The notes under the pieces are model-generated. The model was given only the letters and a program-made list of their open reading frames with translations. It was not told the origin of the DNA and searched no databases. From NCBI GenBank assembly GCA_963556145.1, contig OY744469.1, positions 310,001 through 374,000 of the forward strand: a stretch of 64,000 nt of DNA, written 5' to 3'. A program made the translations under genes and the position numbers. Position 1 is the first letter of the stretch. Every line of letters begins with the position of its first letter. The stretch comes from Hygrocybe punicea (lineage: Eukaryota > Basidiomycota > Agaricomycetes > Agaricales > Hygrophoraceae). This document shows positions 12,010-24,182 of the stretch, in pieces.

Positions 12010-13132
12010 CATCATCAGTCTCTTCATTGTTGTGTGTAATTTCAACCTTACTTTCCCCACCTTTGATAGGGTTGATTTTTATGTTAGCAATGAACATATA
12101 AATTGACACTTGCACTGAATAGCAGTCACTTATCAGAGTCTGAGTACATTCACCAATATGTTCATTGACACATTTTCAAACACCTTCCTCCTTTATCTTC
12201 ATCTTCATCATCCACTGTTGTATCCATTGTTTTTTGAGAACTCATTCCATATGAAGTGAAGGAACAATGTAGAGTGCATAAACCAATCAAAGTTACCAAA
12301 GAGTCATTCTCTCGAGGTATTGACTTAAATTCTCCTAACCAGGCATTCAACTGCTCACATACCTAAAGTACATGTTGTTTAATACCTTTCAATTCAATAT
12401 CTGGGGACCAATTATGAATGCCTGCTTATAGTGTGGCCTTCCATTCCTATCATTTCCACAACCACCAAGTTTGGAGCAAACATATTCAATAGAGCAGGGT
12501 CATGCCATGTATGACACCAGAATATTCTGTTCAATGATTGACATACATAGTGATATGTATCAACTATGAAAAAAGTAGTGTTCTTCTGCATTTTCCAGTT
12601 GTCATTGCTGATAGTGGTAAAGACAAGGCTTGTTGATAGCAATATATGATAGACATCATGCAGGAGTAGGATAGACATCATGAAGAAACCTCAATATATT
12701 TGTAGGTGATTTAGACTTGCCATCAAACTTGGCCAAGCTATGACCACTCCACTAGGCACAGATAATCAATTGTTAGACAATGTTATAAATCATATCTTAT
12801 TGCAGACTCTAGCAACAACTAAGCAAACTACATCATATAAAGGATACAAGGCAGACAAGAAGAGGATGAATGAGACGATGCCATTATGGTGGATAACAAC
12901 TTTGTTGGGGTGTTGCTTGCATAAGGCAATGATTAATGGTTACAACATGATTGAGTGTGATTAAACATATATTATGCTAAGATGACCATTATACCTGTAT
13001 GTTATTGGAATGGGCGAGCAGCATGAAGCTCGTGAAGCATGCCGAGGCATGAGAACATCGGAGTATATGTGTGAATCTTTGTTTACTTGTACTGTACACA
13101 TTTGTCCTCCAGAGACCATAGACTAGTGTTGC
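12010..13132. other. Intergenic, nothing recognised
   Basis: No long frames with protein-like composition and no repeat landmarks. Confidence 0.35.
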
Positions 13133-13701
13133 TTACAGCGTTTTTGGAAATCCTTGTCGCGCGTGAAAAAAAAGATTAAAATAAATAATTCGGGTGGCTG
13201 AAGGTACAGAGTCGGGCAATTGCCATAGTAGGGTAGCACATCATGTGACTTTGAATTATTTTGCTTGAAAAGACTACTGATATGTATATTGTAAATTCAA
13301 TGGGACATATATAAGACATTTGACATGTAGTAAAATTAGAATGACATCCATTGAATGTTTCTGTCAACTAAAATTATTATTTTTAGCCTTTATTCAGGTG
13401 ATGTGATGTTACAGCAGAAAACCACACCTCCTCCTTGAATAAAGAACTAATAATAATAATTTGAGTTGACAGAAACATTCAATGGATGTCATTCTAATTT
13501 TACTACATGTCAAATGTCTTATATATGTCCCATTGAATTTACAATGTACATATCAGTAGTCTTTTCAAGCAAAATAATTCAAAGTCACATGATGTGCTAC
13601 CCTACTACGGCAATTGCCCGACTCTGTACCTTCAGCCACCTGGATTATTTATTTTAATTTTTTTTTTTCACGCGCGACAAGGATTTCCAAAAACGCTGTA
13701 A
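13133..13701. mobile_element. 569-bp foldback element with long TIRs
   Basis: TTACAGCGTTTTTGGAAATC at 13133 is mirrored by GATTTCCAAAAACGCTGTAA ending at 13701. The arms, about 240 bp each, are nearly identical, so the same 63-codon frame appears on both strands (13176-13367 minus, 13466-13657 plus). The loop is about 80 bp. High arm identity points to recent activity or gene conversion. No clear target duplication beyond the palindromic ends. Confidence 0.8.
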
Positions 13702-14255
13702 ACTTGGCTGGTCAGAAAAAGCTGAGTTTAGGCTACCATAGACTGGGACAAGCACTAACCTTCAGCTACCAACCCTGAGTAACAAAATTCCCATATATGT
13801 GACTTGGAAGTCTCCAAACTTCCAATATAAATATGAATTGAGTTTACCACAACACCTTTTTCTCAATCCATATACTACAGGTAAGGTTATGATTTAGTGC
13901 CAGATAAACTAATGAGTAGAACTGTAGAATAGAACTAGGCTTAAATAATTATAATACAAAGTCCAACAAATACACAAAGCTCAATAACCTTCGTCAAAAG
14001 TTAACTTATATAGGCTAGTCACCAATATTATAATTTAAAACAAACTATTATTCTTTCACCACATAATGTACCTCTGCTTTCACTGGAAGCAGTTGCTACT
14101 GTATGTCAGTTTAACTAGGTACTGTATCCTTAGTTTAACTATAGATCTGAGATCACTACTATAAATGGAATTTACCCATCAATTTAAATTTACAATTACT
14201 TATAATGGCAATGAAATTAAATAATTATTTCTTCAAATACACAATTACATATAAA
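13702..14255. other. Intergenic, nothing recognised
   Basis: AT-rich unique-looking sequence with no gene. Confidence 0.35.
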
Positions 14256-14590
14256 TTCTAATGGAATTGGGGGAGGAAATGGGGGTGGGAGGGGATGGGA
14301 ATGGGGATGGGGATGGGAGAGGAAAGGGAAGGGTTGAAGGGGGAAGGGAAGGGAAGGAGGGGGAGGGGGATCTTACCGCTGCTGCCACAGTTGTCATCAT
14401 GACGCTATTGCTGCTGCTGGGGCTGTTGGCGCTGGTGTTGCCATTGCCATTGGCCTTGGCATCGTGAGGTTGCTGGTGGTAGTGGTGGTGGTGGTGATGT
14501 AGCCATTGCTGCTGGTGCTGCTTTGGCTACTGTCACCATTGTCGTTGTTGTTGCTGCGGCTGATGCTGCTGTTACTGCTGCTGCAGGTGT
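14256..14590. repeat. G-rich and GCT-rich low complexity
   Basis: GGGGAT/GGGAA runs (14270-14370) are followed by imperfect TGCTGC/GTTGCT repeats. The open frames across it are compositional. Confidence 0.75.
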
Positions 14591-14591
14591 G

Positions 14592-14636
14592 CTTGTGTAG
14601 TCAGTCAGTAGAAGACAAAAAAAAATACAAACGTAC
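14592..14636 (-). other. Intron-like module 1
   Basis: On the minus strand: donor AAG|GTACGT, a T-rich body, branch-like CTACTGACTGAC, and acceptor CACAAG. The length is 45 nt. It is one of a dispersed set of similar modules in 14-28 kb, all placed inside GC-rich repeat sequence. Confidence 0.4.
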
Positions 14637-15012
14637 CTTGGGTGATCGCTCTTCGCTGCCTTTTCCCTTGCTGCCATCTCTGTTCCCCACCGATGGCATT
14701 GCGTTGGCGGGGGCATTTGGATAGTGCAGGGTGCATGGCTCCTCAGCTTCATGTTGGTGGCCATTGGGTGTTTTGGGGTGTGCAACCATGGTTAGTAAGG
14801 AAAGACAAAAAAATAAACACATACTTTAGCAGCGAGGGTGAGCACACCACTCCTCACTGCGTCATTGACCCCAGCTTCCACATTGGCGTTAGTTTGGAGG
14901 GTGGCTGCCGTGCTGCAGCTGCCATTGTTCCCCCATTGTTGCTGCCCCTGCCCCCTGGACCTGTTCTCGTCATTGTCATTGCCACCTTGTCGTCTGCATC
15001 CTCAGCACTAAC

Positions 15013-15077
15013 CTATGTTGGGGTGGGGGCAACGGCATTGGGGTAGTCAGTATATAATAATTAACAAGAAAACTCAC
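15013..15077 (-). other. Intron-like module 2
   Basis: On the minus strand: donor GTGAGTTTTC, AT-rich body, TACTGAC branch-like motif, and acceptor CAACATAG (65 nt). It is flanked by the GGGTGTGGGTGAACCACTC block that recurs next to other modules. Confidence 0.45.
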
Positions 15078-15299
15078 AGAAGGGTGTGGGTGAACCACTC
15101 ACGCCCGGTCACCCCATAGGGACATCATTTGTGTCTCTTCTATCTCCTTCATCTCTGTCTGTGTTGTCCTCGCTGCCATCGTCCTGTACCGTTCCTGTCC
15201 TGTCACGTTCACTGTCTTCGTCATTTCCATCGTCTTCGTGGTCCCCATCTGTTGTGGTTGCATTATGGCTAGCCTATTTACTTCACTTTTCACTCCTCC

Positions 15300-15480
15300 A
15301 CATGTCCTACTGGACTCCTGGTAAATTCCTGCCAGACTCCTGGTGAAATTTACCAGGAATACAGACTTAGAATGATTTACTCTGTGTGGATGCATTCCTG
15401 GTGATTCCTGGTGGATTCCTGGTAAAGTCCGGCACTCATTCCTGGTAATTCCTGGTGGATTCCTGGTAAATTCTGGCAAT
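15300..15480. repeat. TTCCTGGTGGA/TTCCTGGTAAA array
   Basis: Irregular head-to-tail copies of ATTCCTGGTRRA, some in inverse orientation (ACCAGGAAT). The same motif recurs at 15755-15785 and 25030-25275. Confidence 0.75.
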
Positions 15481-15499
15481 CAAATTTCAAAAGTGTTTC

Positions 15500-15573
15500 T
15501 GCCAGGGATTGAACCCATGACCTCCAGAACTCTGAACCAGCCACTCGAGCCACTGAGCCTTTAATCCTATACT
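15500..15573 (-). repeat. tRNA-like sequence, candidate SINE head
   Basis: On the minus strand, box-A-like GGCTCAGTGGCTCGAGTGG and a good box B, GGGTTCAATCCC, are spaced as in tRNA genes. The 5' and 3' ends do not form a convincing acceptor stem, so I call it tRNA-derived, not a tRNA gene. It abuts the TTCCTGGTGGA array, which could be a SINE body or tail. Confidence 0.5.
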
Positions 15574-17520
15574 CAACTCTAGCTTTGAGCTTCCAATAGA
15601 GGCATCTCCCTGACTTACACACCGGGTTTTTGAAACCTTTTGACCTTTTCCTCAATCAATATTGACAATAGGGGATTTCTGACAACACAGATCAATAAAT
15701 CCATATAGTGTGCATAATTTCCTTTCTAAGTAATATTGTCTTACTAAATCTATTCCTGGTAGATTCCTGGTAGATTCCTGGTTAATTTAAAGGGAAGATT
15801 TGAAATGTACTATATATTGCACTCAGACTCTTTCAAGAAGTTTTCATTATAAACATAATAAAAAGATCATGATCAACCAATTTTAAAATATATCCAGTTG
15901 TTATCACACTGTTACAAGTGTTGGTAATATACAGTCTTAGTTTCATGATCACTCATTCTTTTTCTCCTTAATATTTCTGTCTCATTCATTTTATGTATTT
16001 AGTGTTGTCATAAATTGGCTAAAGCTGACTAATTTCAGACAGCTGATAACTGTTTTTTAGTCATTGTAAATAAAAAATCCACTAAAATTAGTAAATCCAC
16101 AAAGACATTATCATTGATGAAAACTTAATAGAAACATATGTTCAAATACTTTCAGAGTCAGCAATTTTATTGAACTTTTCACAATAGCTAATACACAGCT
16201 TTTACTGTTCACAAGCCTATACTCCAATTCCTTTAGTTATGAATATCAGAACTCATTTGAGTATTGAAGGCTCTCTTATAGTTAATTGTACATCCATGAT
16301 AACGCCATGTTGATGGGTATATTGTTGAACTTGGGTTGCATTGTGCCAAATAAACATCCTCACAAACAAGTGTTGGTACTGCTTGATTCTCATTCTGTCT
16401 TACCAAAGCAGCTAGATGACAACTAGTAATAATATCAGCTGCACTTGGGTAATGATAACAACTATACTGATGTCCTTGAGTCATGACTCTGTTTTCTCCC
16501 AATATTTCAAATGCTTATTCAGTAACAGATTATCTAGCAGTACCAGAAGCAGTAGTAACTGAATACAAAGATTCTCGAACAGATGTATGTCAGATCTATC
16601 AACAAGGAATATTACTGCAGTTTGCTTTGTGAATTATCCTACAAACTATTTTACCAAGACTTGGAGTCTGTAAATGCTGATGCATGACAGCTATACATTC
16701 CAATAAGCCCTTCAACAATATTGATCCACCCATATACTATCTAACTTTGAGATACTTTGGTAAGTCTAGATATTGTTGGGGGGTGTTAACCTTGTTCTTT
16801 ATCTGACCGAACAAAGATATTGTGTATAAAATTTCTACCTTTCTGCTGTTAGATATAGTGTGAAGCTCAGCTGCTGTATGTTGCTGAGGTTGTGGGAAAT
16901 GTCAGAGTAGTGTACAAACCTACACAGTACTTTTCTCTATGCATTTGCCTCAGAGCCCAAACATGAACTCAATCATCATATATTGGAATATTTATAAAAT
17001 CCTATATCTTCCAACTGCATGTTCTTACTGATCCTGTCTAATTAGACATGAACTATTCTGCAGGAAGGTTGCATGACTTGGCATGCAACCTTTAATATGC
17101 ACAGTCACAAGTGACTGCACATACAGCCCAAAGAACAAATTGTATAATATGCCTGGTAACTCATGCTCATTATAGTCTTTCAAACAATCATATTTCCCTC
17201 TACATATAATTGAGCCACATAAGTGCTCATTGTATGTATATCTATTTTACTTTTCATACATACAGCACCTCAGCAAATTTCCCCCAAGCGACATGTTGAG
17301 TTTATTTCCTTTGTAGTAAAACTAGCTACTACAGAACTAATACACACTACTCTCATGCTCACTGTCTTCCTGTTTCATTCCAGAATTGGATTCATCTGTG
17401 TTCATTTCAATAATATAGATCTACAGATGATATTGCCATATCTATACATAGATGCTTTATGCTTACATGGATTTTTATCTGGTCCAGTCCTTTATTTCTA
17501 TTTTGGTCTACAGGAAATTA
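15574..17520. other. Intergenic, nothing convincing
   Basis: One 89-aa minus-strand frame (16233-16502) has non-repetitive composition but no recognised motif. At 17525-17560 the GATCAGAATCCGATCAGAAT palindromes seen at 11.3 and 26.8 kb recur. Nothing else is supported. Confidence 0.35.
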
Positions 17521-18409
17521 CAATTCTGCACAGGATCTGATCAGAATCCGATCAGAATTATTTCAGAGTTTTTTTATGGTTTTACTTGGAATCTGACAGG
17601 AATTTGCCTGACTTTTTATAACTGAAAATTTAAATTATAACTTCATAATTCATTAATTACTATAGTGAGGGAGGGGGGAGGAGTCAGGTATGGAAATATG
17701 TGGGGAAGAAAGGGGGGAAGGAGGAAGGAGAGGAGGTGGGCGGCCATGTTTTCGAGGGGGGGGGCCGTGTCGTCATTGTCCTGCTTGTTCTCATGGTCCT
17801 TGTCCCGCTCATTGTCCCGCTCCTCGTTCTCATAGCCCGTCGTTGTTGTCCCTGACATGGGGTGGGTACAGCCATGGGCGTAGGTAGAACATCGTTAGTA
17901 AAAATATCAAAAAACTCAGTGGAGGTGGGTGCACCACCCTCTGCTGTGTCCAGTTGCTTGGGCCCATTGCCATTTGTTGCTGCTGTTGTCGCCAGTAGCC
18001 GCCGCCGGCTTTCATGGCCGCTGTTGTCGCCATTGCTGTTGCCACCGTTGCTGCTGCCACTATCACTGGTGCAGCCATGGTCGTTGCTGCTGTTGTGTCG
18101 GGCGTTGCTGTTGGGGTCCAGCCCCTTTAACCTACCGTGTCCTGTTGCATGGCATTTGGATGTGGTGGGGTCCTCTTTGGCACTGGCATGATCTGTAGCA
18201 CAACATCAGGATCAGATAATGCAAAAGCAAAAAAAATCAGACCTGAGCAGCGGGGTGGGTGCACCATCCCCGCTGCGTCCCCTTTTGCTGACCTCCCCGT
18301 TGCCCTGTCTCCTCCCCGTTTGGTTGCATTGCAGTCATCTGGGGCCGTTGCTGGCCATCGGGGTCTAGGCTGCTTTCGGCCGCGTCGTCTTCATTGTGGA
18401 TGTTGAGGC

Positions 18410-18411
18410 CG

Positions 18412-18446
<35 letters not shown>

Positions 18447-18602
18447 GTGGGCGTGGGCATGGGTGTGGGCATGGACGTCGTAGTAATAGTCAGTATGGCA
18501 ATATAAACACAAAGACATCAATAAACACATACCAATGCCAGGGGTGGGCACATTACCACCCCCGCCGTGCCTGCATTCGTCCGCGTGAGGTTGCTGTTGC
18601 CA

Positions 18603-18646
<44 letters not shown>

Positions 18647-18700
18647 CCTGTTCCTGTTCCTGTTCCTGTTCCCGTTGCGTTCCCATTCTCGTGGACGTGG
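18410..18700. repeat. GGGCAT and CTGTTG/CTGTTC microsatellites
   Basis: Hexamer GGGCAT/GGGCGT runs (18411-18475), CTGTTG runs (18590-18645) and CTGTTC runs (18645-18672) are separated by a GTGGGCACATTACCACCCCC block. The frames on the minus strand (poly-Gln, poly-His-Ala, poly-Gly-Thr) are artefacts. Confidence 0.85.
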
Positions 18701-18705
18701 ACGTC

Positions 18706-18756
18706 GTAGTTAATAGTCAGTAATGGAATAGAAAATTGAAAAAATGTAAAACATAC
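18706..18756 (-). other. Intron-like module 3
   Basis: On the minus strand: GTATGTTTTACATTTTTTC, AT-rich body, TTACTGACTATTAAC. Near-copies lie at 18478-18532 and 18868-18924 (GTATGT...TACTGACTATT). All sit between GC-rich microsatellite blocks. No AG follows the branch-like motif at the usual distance, so splicing is doubtful for these copies. Confidence 0.35.
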
Positions 18757-18942
18757 CCCCTCCGTGGCCGTTCCCCCGTTCTTGTTCCTGGTTGCATTCC
18801 CATTTGTGTTCTTGTTCTCATTCCCATTTTCATTCCCGTTCTCGTGGGCATGGGCGTGGGTGTGGACCTCATAGAAATAGTCAGGAACACAATATAACAA
18901 ATAAAAAATTCAAACAAAACATACTGAGGCGGGGGTGGGCAC

Positions 18943-19273
18943 ACTTCAGGCCACCCGATTTCCTAAACTTGTAGATGTAACTGAATGGGTCATATGTTCA
19001 TTCTACATGTTGAGAAATAACAGGTCTGGCCCAGGGCTAATATCCATGTCTCTGGGCTGTCTCTGGGCTATCCTGGGCTGTCCCTGGGCTGTCCCTTGTG
19101 CCAGGAGGTCATTTGGGATGTCCCAAACTAATTTTTGGATATTTTTATGAAAATTTCTTTTTGCTGTGGCCACAATGATAGTGTGGTTATTAGTCAATGT
19201 TAGTAGCCATCATATACAACATATGATAGCTGTATAGCTACATGCATGTGACTTGTAGACTCCAGTTGACCAC
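18943..19273. repeat. Outer inverted repeat IR1, left arm
   Basis: Starts TTCAGGCCACCCGATTTCC and runs through GGGATGTCCCAAACTAATTT, CACAATGATAGTGTGGTTAT and GTAGCTACATGC-like blocks to CAGTTGACCAC. The same series occurs in reverse complement at 24183-24580. Together the two arms enclose about 4.9 kb. Confidence 0.85.
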
Positions 19274-19689
19274 AGCCAATTGAGGTGGATGATGTTGGTT
19301 GTCAAGATTGCAATCATATAGCTACTCAGTCTTCATGACAGAGCATATTTAATTATGATGGACAAGGAAAAGGAATTGAACTAGAAGAGAACAATTAATA
19401 TTCTTTGACATAATATTGAGAAGCTGCTTAAAGAACATTCTGCTCATGGAACTGACTGTATGATCTACTATTCAAACCAAATATTAGATGTCAGCCAATC
19501 AAAATGCAACATGTTGATTTGTCTCCAGAATGTTCTGAGATTCAAGAGAATGAACTGGGAGAGTGTAGAGATATCTTGTGAAAGGACAGTAGAATAGCCC
19601 ATGTCTGACACTGAGTTATTATAAGTATGATAGTAGAAGATTCTTTGTATACATGTTTGCTGGCTCTGGTACCGTGCAGGGTTATCCTA

Positions 19690-20158
19690 TGAACTGAAGT
19701 GGGACATCCCATAAACAGACCTGGGACATTCCAATATAGACCTGAGGCATCCCATGAACAGCAGTGGGACATCCCATCAGAGACTTGGGGCATTACAGTC
19801 CTGGGACATCCCATCAGAGTCCTGGAACATCCTATTACAATCTGGGATGTCCCAGGGATGTCACTGGGACATCCCACTATAGACCTGGGATATTCCCATA
19901 CAACCCTGGGACAGCCCTGGGACAGCCCAGTAGAGACCTGGGACATCCCTGGGACATCCCCATACAGACCTGGGACAGCCCATTAGAGACCTGGGACGTC
20001 CCTGGGACATCCTTGGGACATCCCCATACAGACCTGGGACATCCCTGGGACATCCCAATACAGACCTGGGACAGCCCATTAGAGTCCTGGGACATCCCTG
20101 GGACAGCTCTGGGACAGCCTGGGACAGCCCTGGGACAGCCTAGTAGAGACCTGGGACA
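19690..20158. repeat. GGGACATCCC cluster, left
   Basis: Dense, irregularly spaced copies of the quasi-palindrome GGGACATCCC and the variant GGGACAGCCC, often introduced by GAGACCT or CAGACCT, at intervals of roughly 20-30 bp. It sits just outside the left arm of IR2. ORFs over it, on both strands, read only repeat peptides. Confidence 0.85.
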
Positions 20159-20838
20159 TGCAACTACTTAAAATAGATATAGCAAATTAAATAATTATTT
20201 TACCTAAATACATGGTATTCTACTTCATCAGGGGAGAGGCAGGGAGGTGGAGGTGGAGGAGAGGACAGGAGAGGGGGGAATGGCAGGGGGAATGGCAGAG
20301 GAGAAGGGGCAGGAGGTGGATGGGAGGTGGGGATGGTGGATGGTAGGCAGGAGGAGAAGGGGCAGGTTAGGAAGGGGGAGAAGGGGTAGGAGCCAGTCAG
20401 GGGGAGAAGAGAATAGAGGGGGGAGGAGGGGAAGGGGAAAGAGGAAAAGGGAGGGACCAACACAATTACATACCGGTGTTCCCCTGGTGTCCACGCCCCT
20501 CTGCATCCTTGCCCTCGTCCCTGTCCTCGTCGCCCTCATCGTCCCCGTCCCTGTCCCTGTCCTCGCCATTGTCCCGGTTGTCATTGTCATTGTTGTTGTT
20601 GTCCCCGTCCCCATCCTCGTCATTGTCCTGGTCCCAGTCCTAGTCTTCGTCCTCATCCCTGTTGCCCTCTTCCCCATCGTTGTCGTTATTGTTGTCGTTG
20701 TCATTGTCCCCATCCCCGTCCTCGTCCTCATCATCCTCGTTGTTACCGCGTGGCCCTGTTCCCGTTTGTGTTGTCGTTGCTGTCCCGTTTGCTGTCCCAT
20801 CCTCACCATTTCCATCCTCGTCATCCCTGTTGCCATCG
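20159..20838. repeat. Inner inverted repeat IR2, left arm
   Basis: Starts GCAACTACTTAAAATAGATA and includes a GGTGGAGG/AGGAGAAGGGG purine tract, TTACATACCGGTGTTCCCC and GTCCTCGTC-type microsatellites. It ends CCCTGTTGCCATCG. Every block is matched in reverse complement at 21825-22516. Confidence 0.85.
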
Positions 20839-21824
20839 GTATGATGAACTTGTCACTCACAATCCATTCATGATTATGTCTGTTTATACAGACTTTTGAT
20901 TGTCTAGCCACAATGCAAAGATCCAACTCCATTTTGGCCCCAACACATTCCCTGCACCACCAACTACCAGGCACTTGTCTGGAACACAATGTACACCTCA
21001 CTTAGCACTCCTAGAATTAACTTTAGATTTTTCAGATGTGTACTCGCAATGTTAGCTGTTCAAGGGTCCAATTTTGGCAGAGGCATAAAATGCATTGTGA
21101 ATGTCTCCACATATAAAATAAAATAAAATAAAATAAAATACACAAACTCCCCTCGGGGTAGGTATATCACACCTACATCTCTTCAGGGTCTTGCCCTGGC
21201 CATTGAGGTGTTGTAGTACATGTAATAATAATAAGAAAATCCAGCCACCCTTCCCTATATGGCAACTTGACCCCGTTTGGGACATCAGCAAATCCCAGTT
21301 GAAATTCTCACACACGAGTTCAACAAGACTTGTGGTTTTCAACCACGACACGACAACGGGTGTGGATGCCAGAGCATCCCAGGTAAGTGTTCTTTATCTT
21401 TTTTCTTCATTCTACTGACTACTTAAACATTTGTAGGTTTTTTGCCGCACCCTCGCGCCAAACAAACGTGAACGCAACAGCAACAACAAGCAGATGCGGT
21501 GCGGGCAACAAGGAGACGGAGGATGCAGCTGTGAACGGGGACAACCCAGGTGGACTACGACAGCAAGGAGGATGACGGGAATGACGGCGATGGTGTAAAT
21601 GAAGACAAGAATGAGGGCGAACGCGACGATGGCGAGATTGGGGAAGATGACGACACAGTGGGCACAGGAACTACGACAACAGGAAGACGACAGCAGGCAG
21701 GGCCAATGAAGGCGAGGACGACGAGGAGGGCAGTGGGCACAGGGATGGGGACGGGAACAATGGATGATGGAAACGAGGACAACCAGGACGGGGAAACAGG
21801 ACCACGAGGACACGGAGCCAAGGA
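20839..21824. other. Loop of the nested palindrome
   Basis: About 985 bp between the IR2 arms. It holds unique-looking AT-rich sequence, an AAAAT pentamer run (21112-21141), an intron-like module (21383-21436) and a GAC-rich segment from 21560. No recognised protein domain. The 257- and 263-aa frames on the minus strand that touch it are mostly microsatellite. Confidence 0.5.
21383..21436 (+). other. Intron-like module 4
   Basis: Plus strand: CCCAG|GTAAGTGTTC, T-rich body, TCTACTGAC branch-like motif, and TTGTAG|G acceptor. The length is 54 nt, with all four signals in normal positions. It is the best candidate for a functional intron inside the palindrome and implies a plus-strand transcript through the loop. 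Confidence 0.5.
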
Positions 21825-22516
21825 CGATGGCAACAGGGATGATGAGGATGGAAACGGCGAGGACAGGACAGCAAACAGGACAGCAAGGACAACATGAACG
21901 GGAACAGGGCCACGCGGTAATGAGGACGATGAGGACTACGATGAGGCACAACAACGGGGACAGGGACGGCAACGACAATGACAATGACGGGGACGGGGAT
22001 GGGGACGAGGATGGGGATGAGGACGGCAATGACAACAACAACAACAACAACAACAACAACGATGGGGACCAGGATGAGGATGAGGACCGGGACTGGGACA
22101 ATGACAAGGACAACAAGGACGATGAGGGTGGGGACCAGGACTGGGATGACGACGACAGGGATGAGGGCGAGGACGCGGAGGGCCGTGGACACCAGGGGAA
22201 CACCAGTATGTAATTTTGTTGGTCCTCCCTTTACCTCCTTTCCCCTTCCCCTCCTCCCTCCTCCCTTCCTTCTCCCACTGACTGGCTCCTACCCCTTCTC
22301 CTCCTTCCTGCCTCTTCTCCCCCTGCCTACCATCCACCATCCACCATCCCCACCTCCCATCCACCACCTGCCCCTTCTCCCCCTGCCCACCCCCTGGCAT
22401 TCCCCCTGGCATTCCCCCCTCTCCTCCACCTCCCTGCCACTCCCCTGATAAAGTAGAATACCAAGTATGTAGGTAAAATAATTATTTAATTTGATATATC
22501 TATTTTAAGTAGTTGC
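21825..22516. repeat. Inner inverted repeat IR2, right arm
   Basis: Reverse complement of 20159-20838. It begins CGATGGCAACAGGGATGATG, contains the GACAACAAC microsatellite, and ends TATTTTAAGTAGTTGC. The arms differ mainly in microsatellite lengths. Confidence 0.85.
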
Positions 22517-22549
22517 TAAATTCAAATTATGTAACATGTGGATAGTGAA

Positions 22550-23275
22550 TGCTTGTGGGATGTCCCTGTCAGCTTGTGGGACATCCCACAGTCTTGGTGG
22601 GACATCCCTGTCAGCTTTTGGGATGTCCCAAAGGTTGTGGGACATCCCAATCTACAGCCTGGTGGGACTGCCTGCTTGCTCAGCATCTTCCAAGTCATAC
22701 AATAATAATCATACCACTGCAGACAAATCTGTGGGACATCCCACAGCCTCAGTGGGATGTCCCACAAGCTGACAGGGATGTCCCACAAGCCAGCAGGGAT
22801 GTCCCACAGCCTCGGTGGGATGTCCCAGACAAGGCTGTGGGATGTCCCAGAGGCCAGCAGGGATGTCCCACAAGCCAGCAGGGACATCCCAGACAAGCCG
22901 GCCTTTGCCCCCCCCTTGTCCCCCTACCTTACGATCTAACCACACCCAGGTTCAATTATTATGGGAGACATACTCCCACCGGGAACGGCACCGCCGTGCC
23001 CACACGTTGCCCCAGCCTCACACGCACTCTTTGTTGTAACAAGTAGAATATTTCACAGTAATCTCTACATACGATGTACCATAAAGGAGAATAAACTAGG
23101 ATATAAAATAAAAAATAAAAAATCCCAGACAAGGCTGTGGGATGTCCCACAAGCCAGCAGGGACATCCCACAGCCTCAGTGGGATGTCCCAGACAAGGGT
23201 GTGGGATGTCCCAAAAGCCAGCAGGGACGTCCCAGACAAGGCTGTGGGATCTCCCAACCAAGTCTCTGTGGGATG
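22550..23275. repeat. GGGATGTCCC clusters, right
   Basis: Two clusters (22557-22890 and 23125-23275) carry TGGGATGTCCCA, often joined to ACAAGCCAGCAG or ACAAGCTGACAG. They are separated by about 230 bp. More copies occur at 23930-24070. They mirror the left cluster relative to the centre of the palindrome but use different linkers. Confidence 0.85.
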
Positions 23276-24182
23276 TCTCCTTACTTTGAGCCCAAGTCCA
23301 CTTTCCTCAAGAAGTACTCTAATCTTAACATAGATCAACAATTAGATCTCTCCTCTGCATCTGCATCCCAGTCAGCCATTGTATGCACAGCCAATGATGT
23401 AATAACAACTGATATCATGATCAAATTTTCTTCATAATACACTTGTTTAATTTTCAGCTCAGCCTCTCCTCTCACTCCTCTTTGTCTATTATACATGCTC
23501 TGCTCACTCACTGCCCTACAAGCTTCAGCCTGCCACATGCACAAGGGATTGGTTTACTAGCAGCACACCCTCAATCCTCCCCCTCTTGCCAGCCTCATCA
23601 CCCAACAACTCCAGCTTTTGCCTCTCCCACTCCTTCTGTCTTTATAAGTGGAAACAACTGCTTTATCTCCACCCTGCCACTGACCCCAAAGGACAATCAG
23701 CTCTGTGACTCTCAAAAGAATAAGCATGTACAATCTTATACTATGCTATAGCACCCATGGTACCCATAGTGGCTATGACAAGGCCTTGAAATTTACAACT
23801 AGATGCTATCATCATTCAAAGTTTTCTATTACATACCTAGGGAAGGGGTGTCCGAAATGCCCCCAGACACCCCCTCTGCTGATATCTGATAGCAGCAGAT
23901 GCTGTCTAGATAGTAGCCAAACATTGCTAAGGGATGTCCCATATGGCCCCCAGACACCTCATTTGTTAGGGATGTCCCATGGGACATGGGAGAAGACCAC
24001 CACTAAATGTTGCCCCATGGGCTGTCCCAGCATATCAGACCAGGGACAATGGGATATCCCAACCTGTCAGACCAGGGATGATCGCTTTGGCCCAGGGAGA
24101 ACCAGTGGATTTCTCAACATGTAGTTACTTCAGTAGGAACGCCAAGATGTAACTACATGTTGAGAAATTTGGGCAGCCTGAA

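Noticed and set aside
11625..12115. Poly-Gln, poly-Val and poly-Cys ORFs
   Set aside because: All are frames of the CAA/CAGCAA microsatellite on one or the other strand.
18237..18900. Gln/His/Asn-rich ORFs on the minus strand
   Set aside because: Translation of GGGCAT and CTGTTG/CTGTTC repeats with no domain and overlapping frames.
19690..20160. CRISPR-like array of GGGACATCCC repeats
   Set aside because: Spacing is irregular, repeats are only 10-12 bp and imperfect, and the genome is eukaryotic.
20228..22203. 257- and 263-aa ORFs over the palindrome
   Set aside because: Mostly microsatellite translation, mirrored on the other strand by the inverted repeat.
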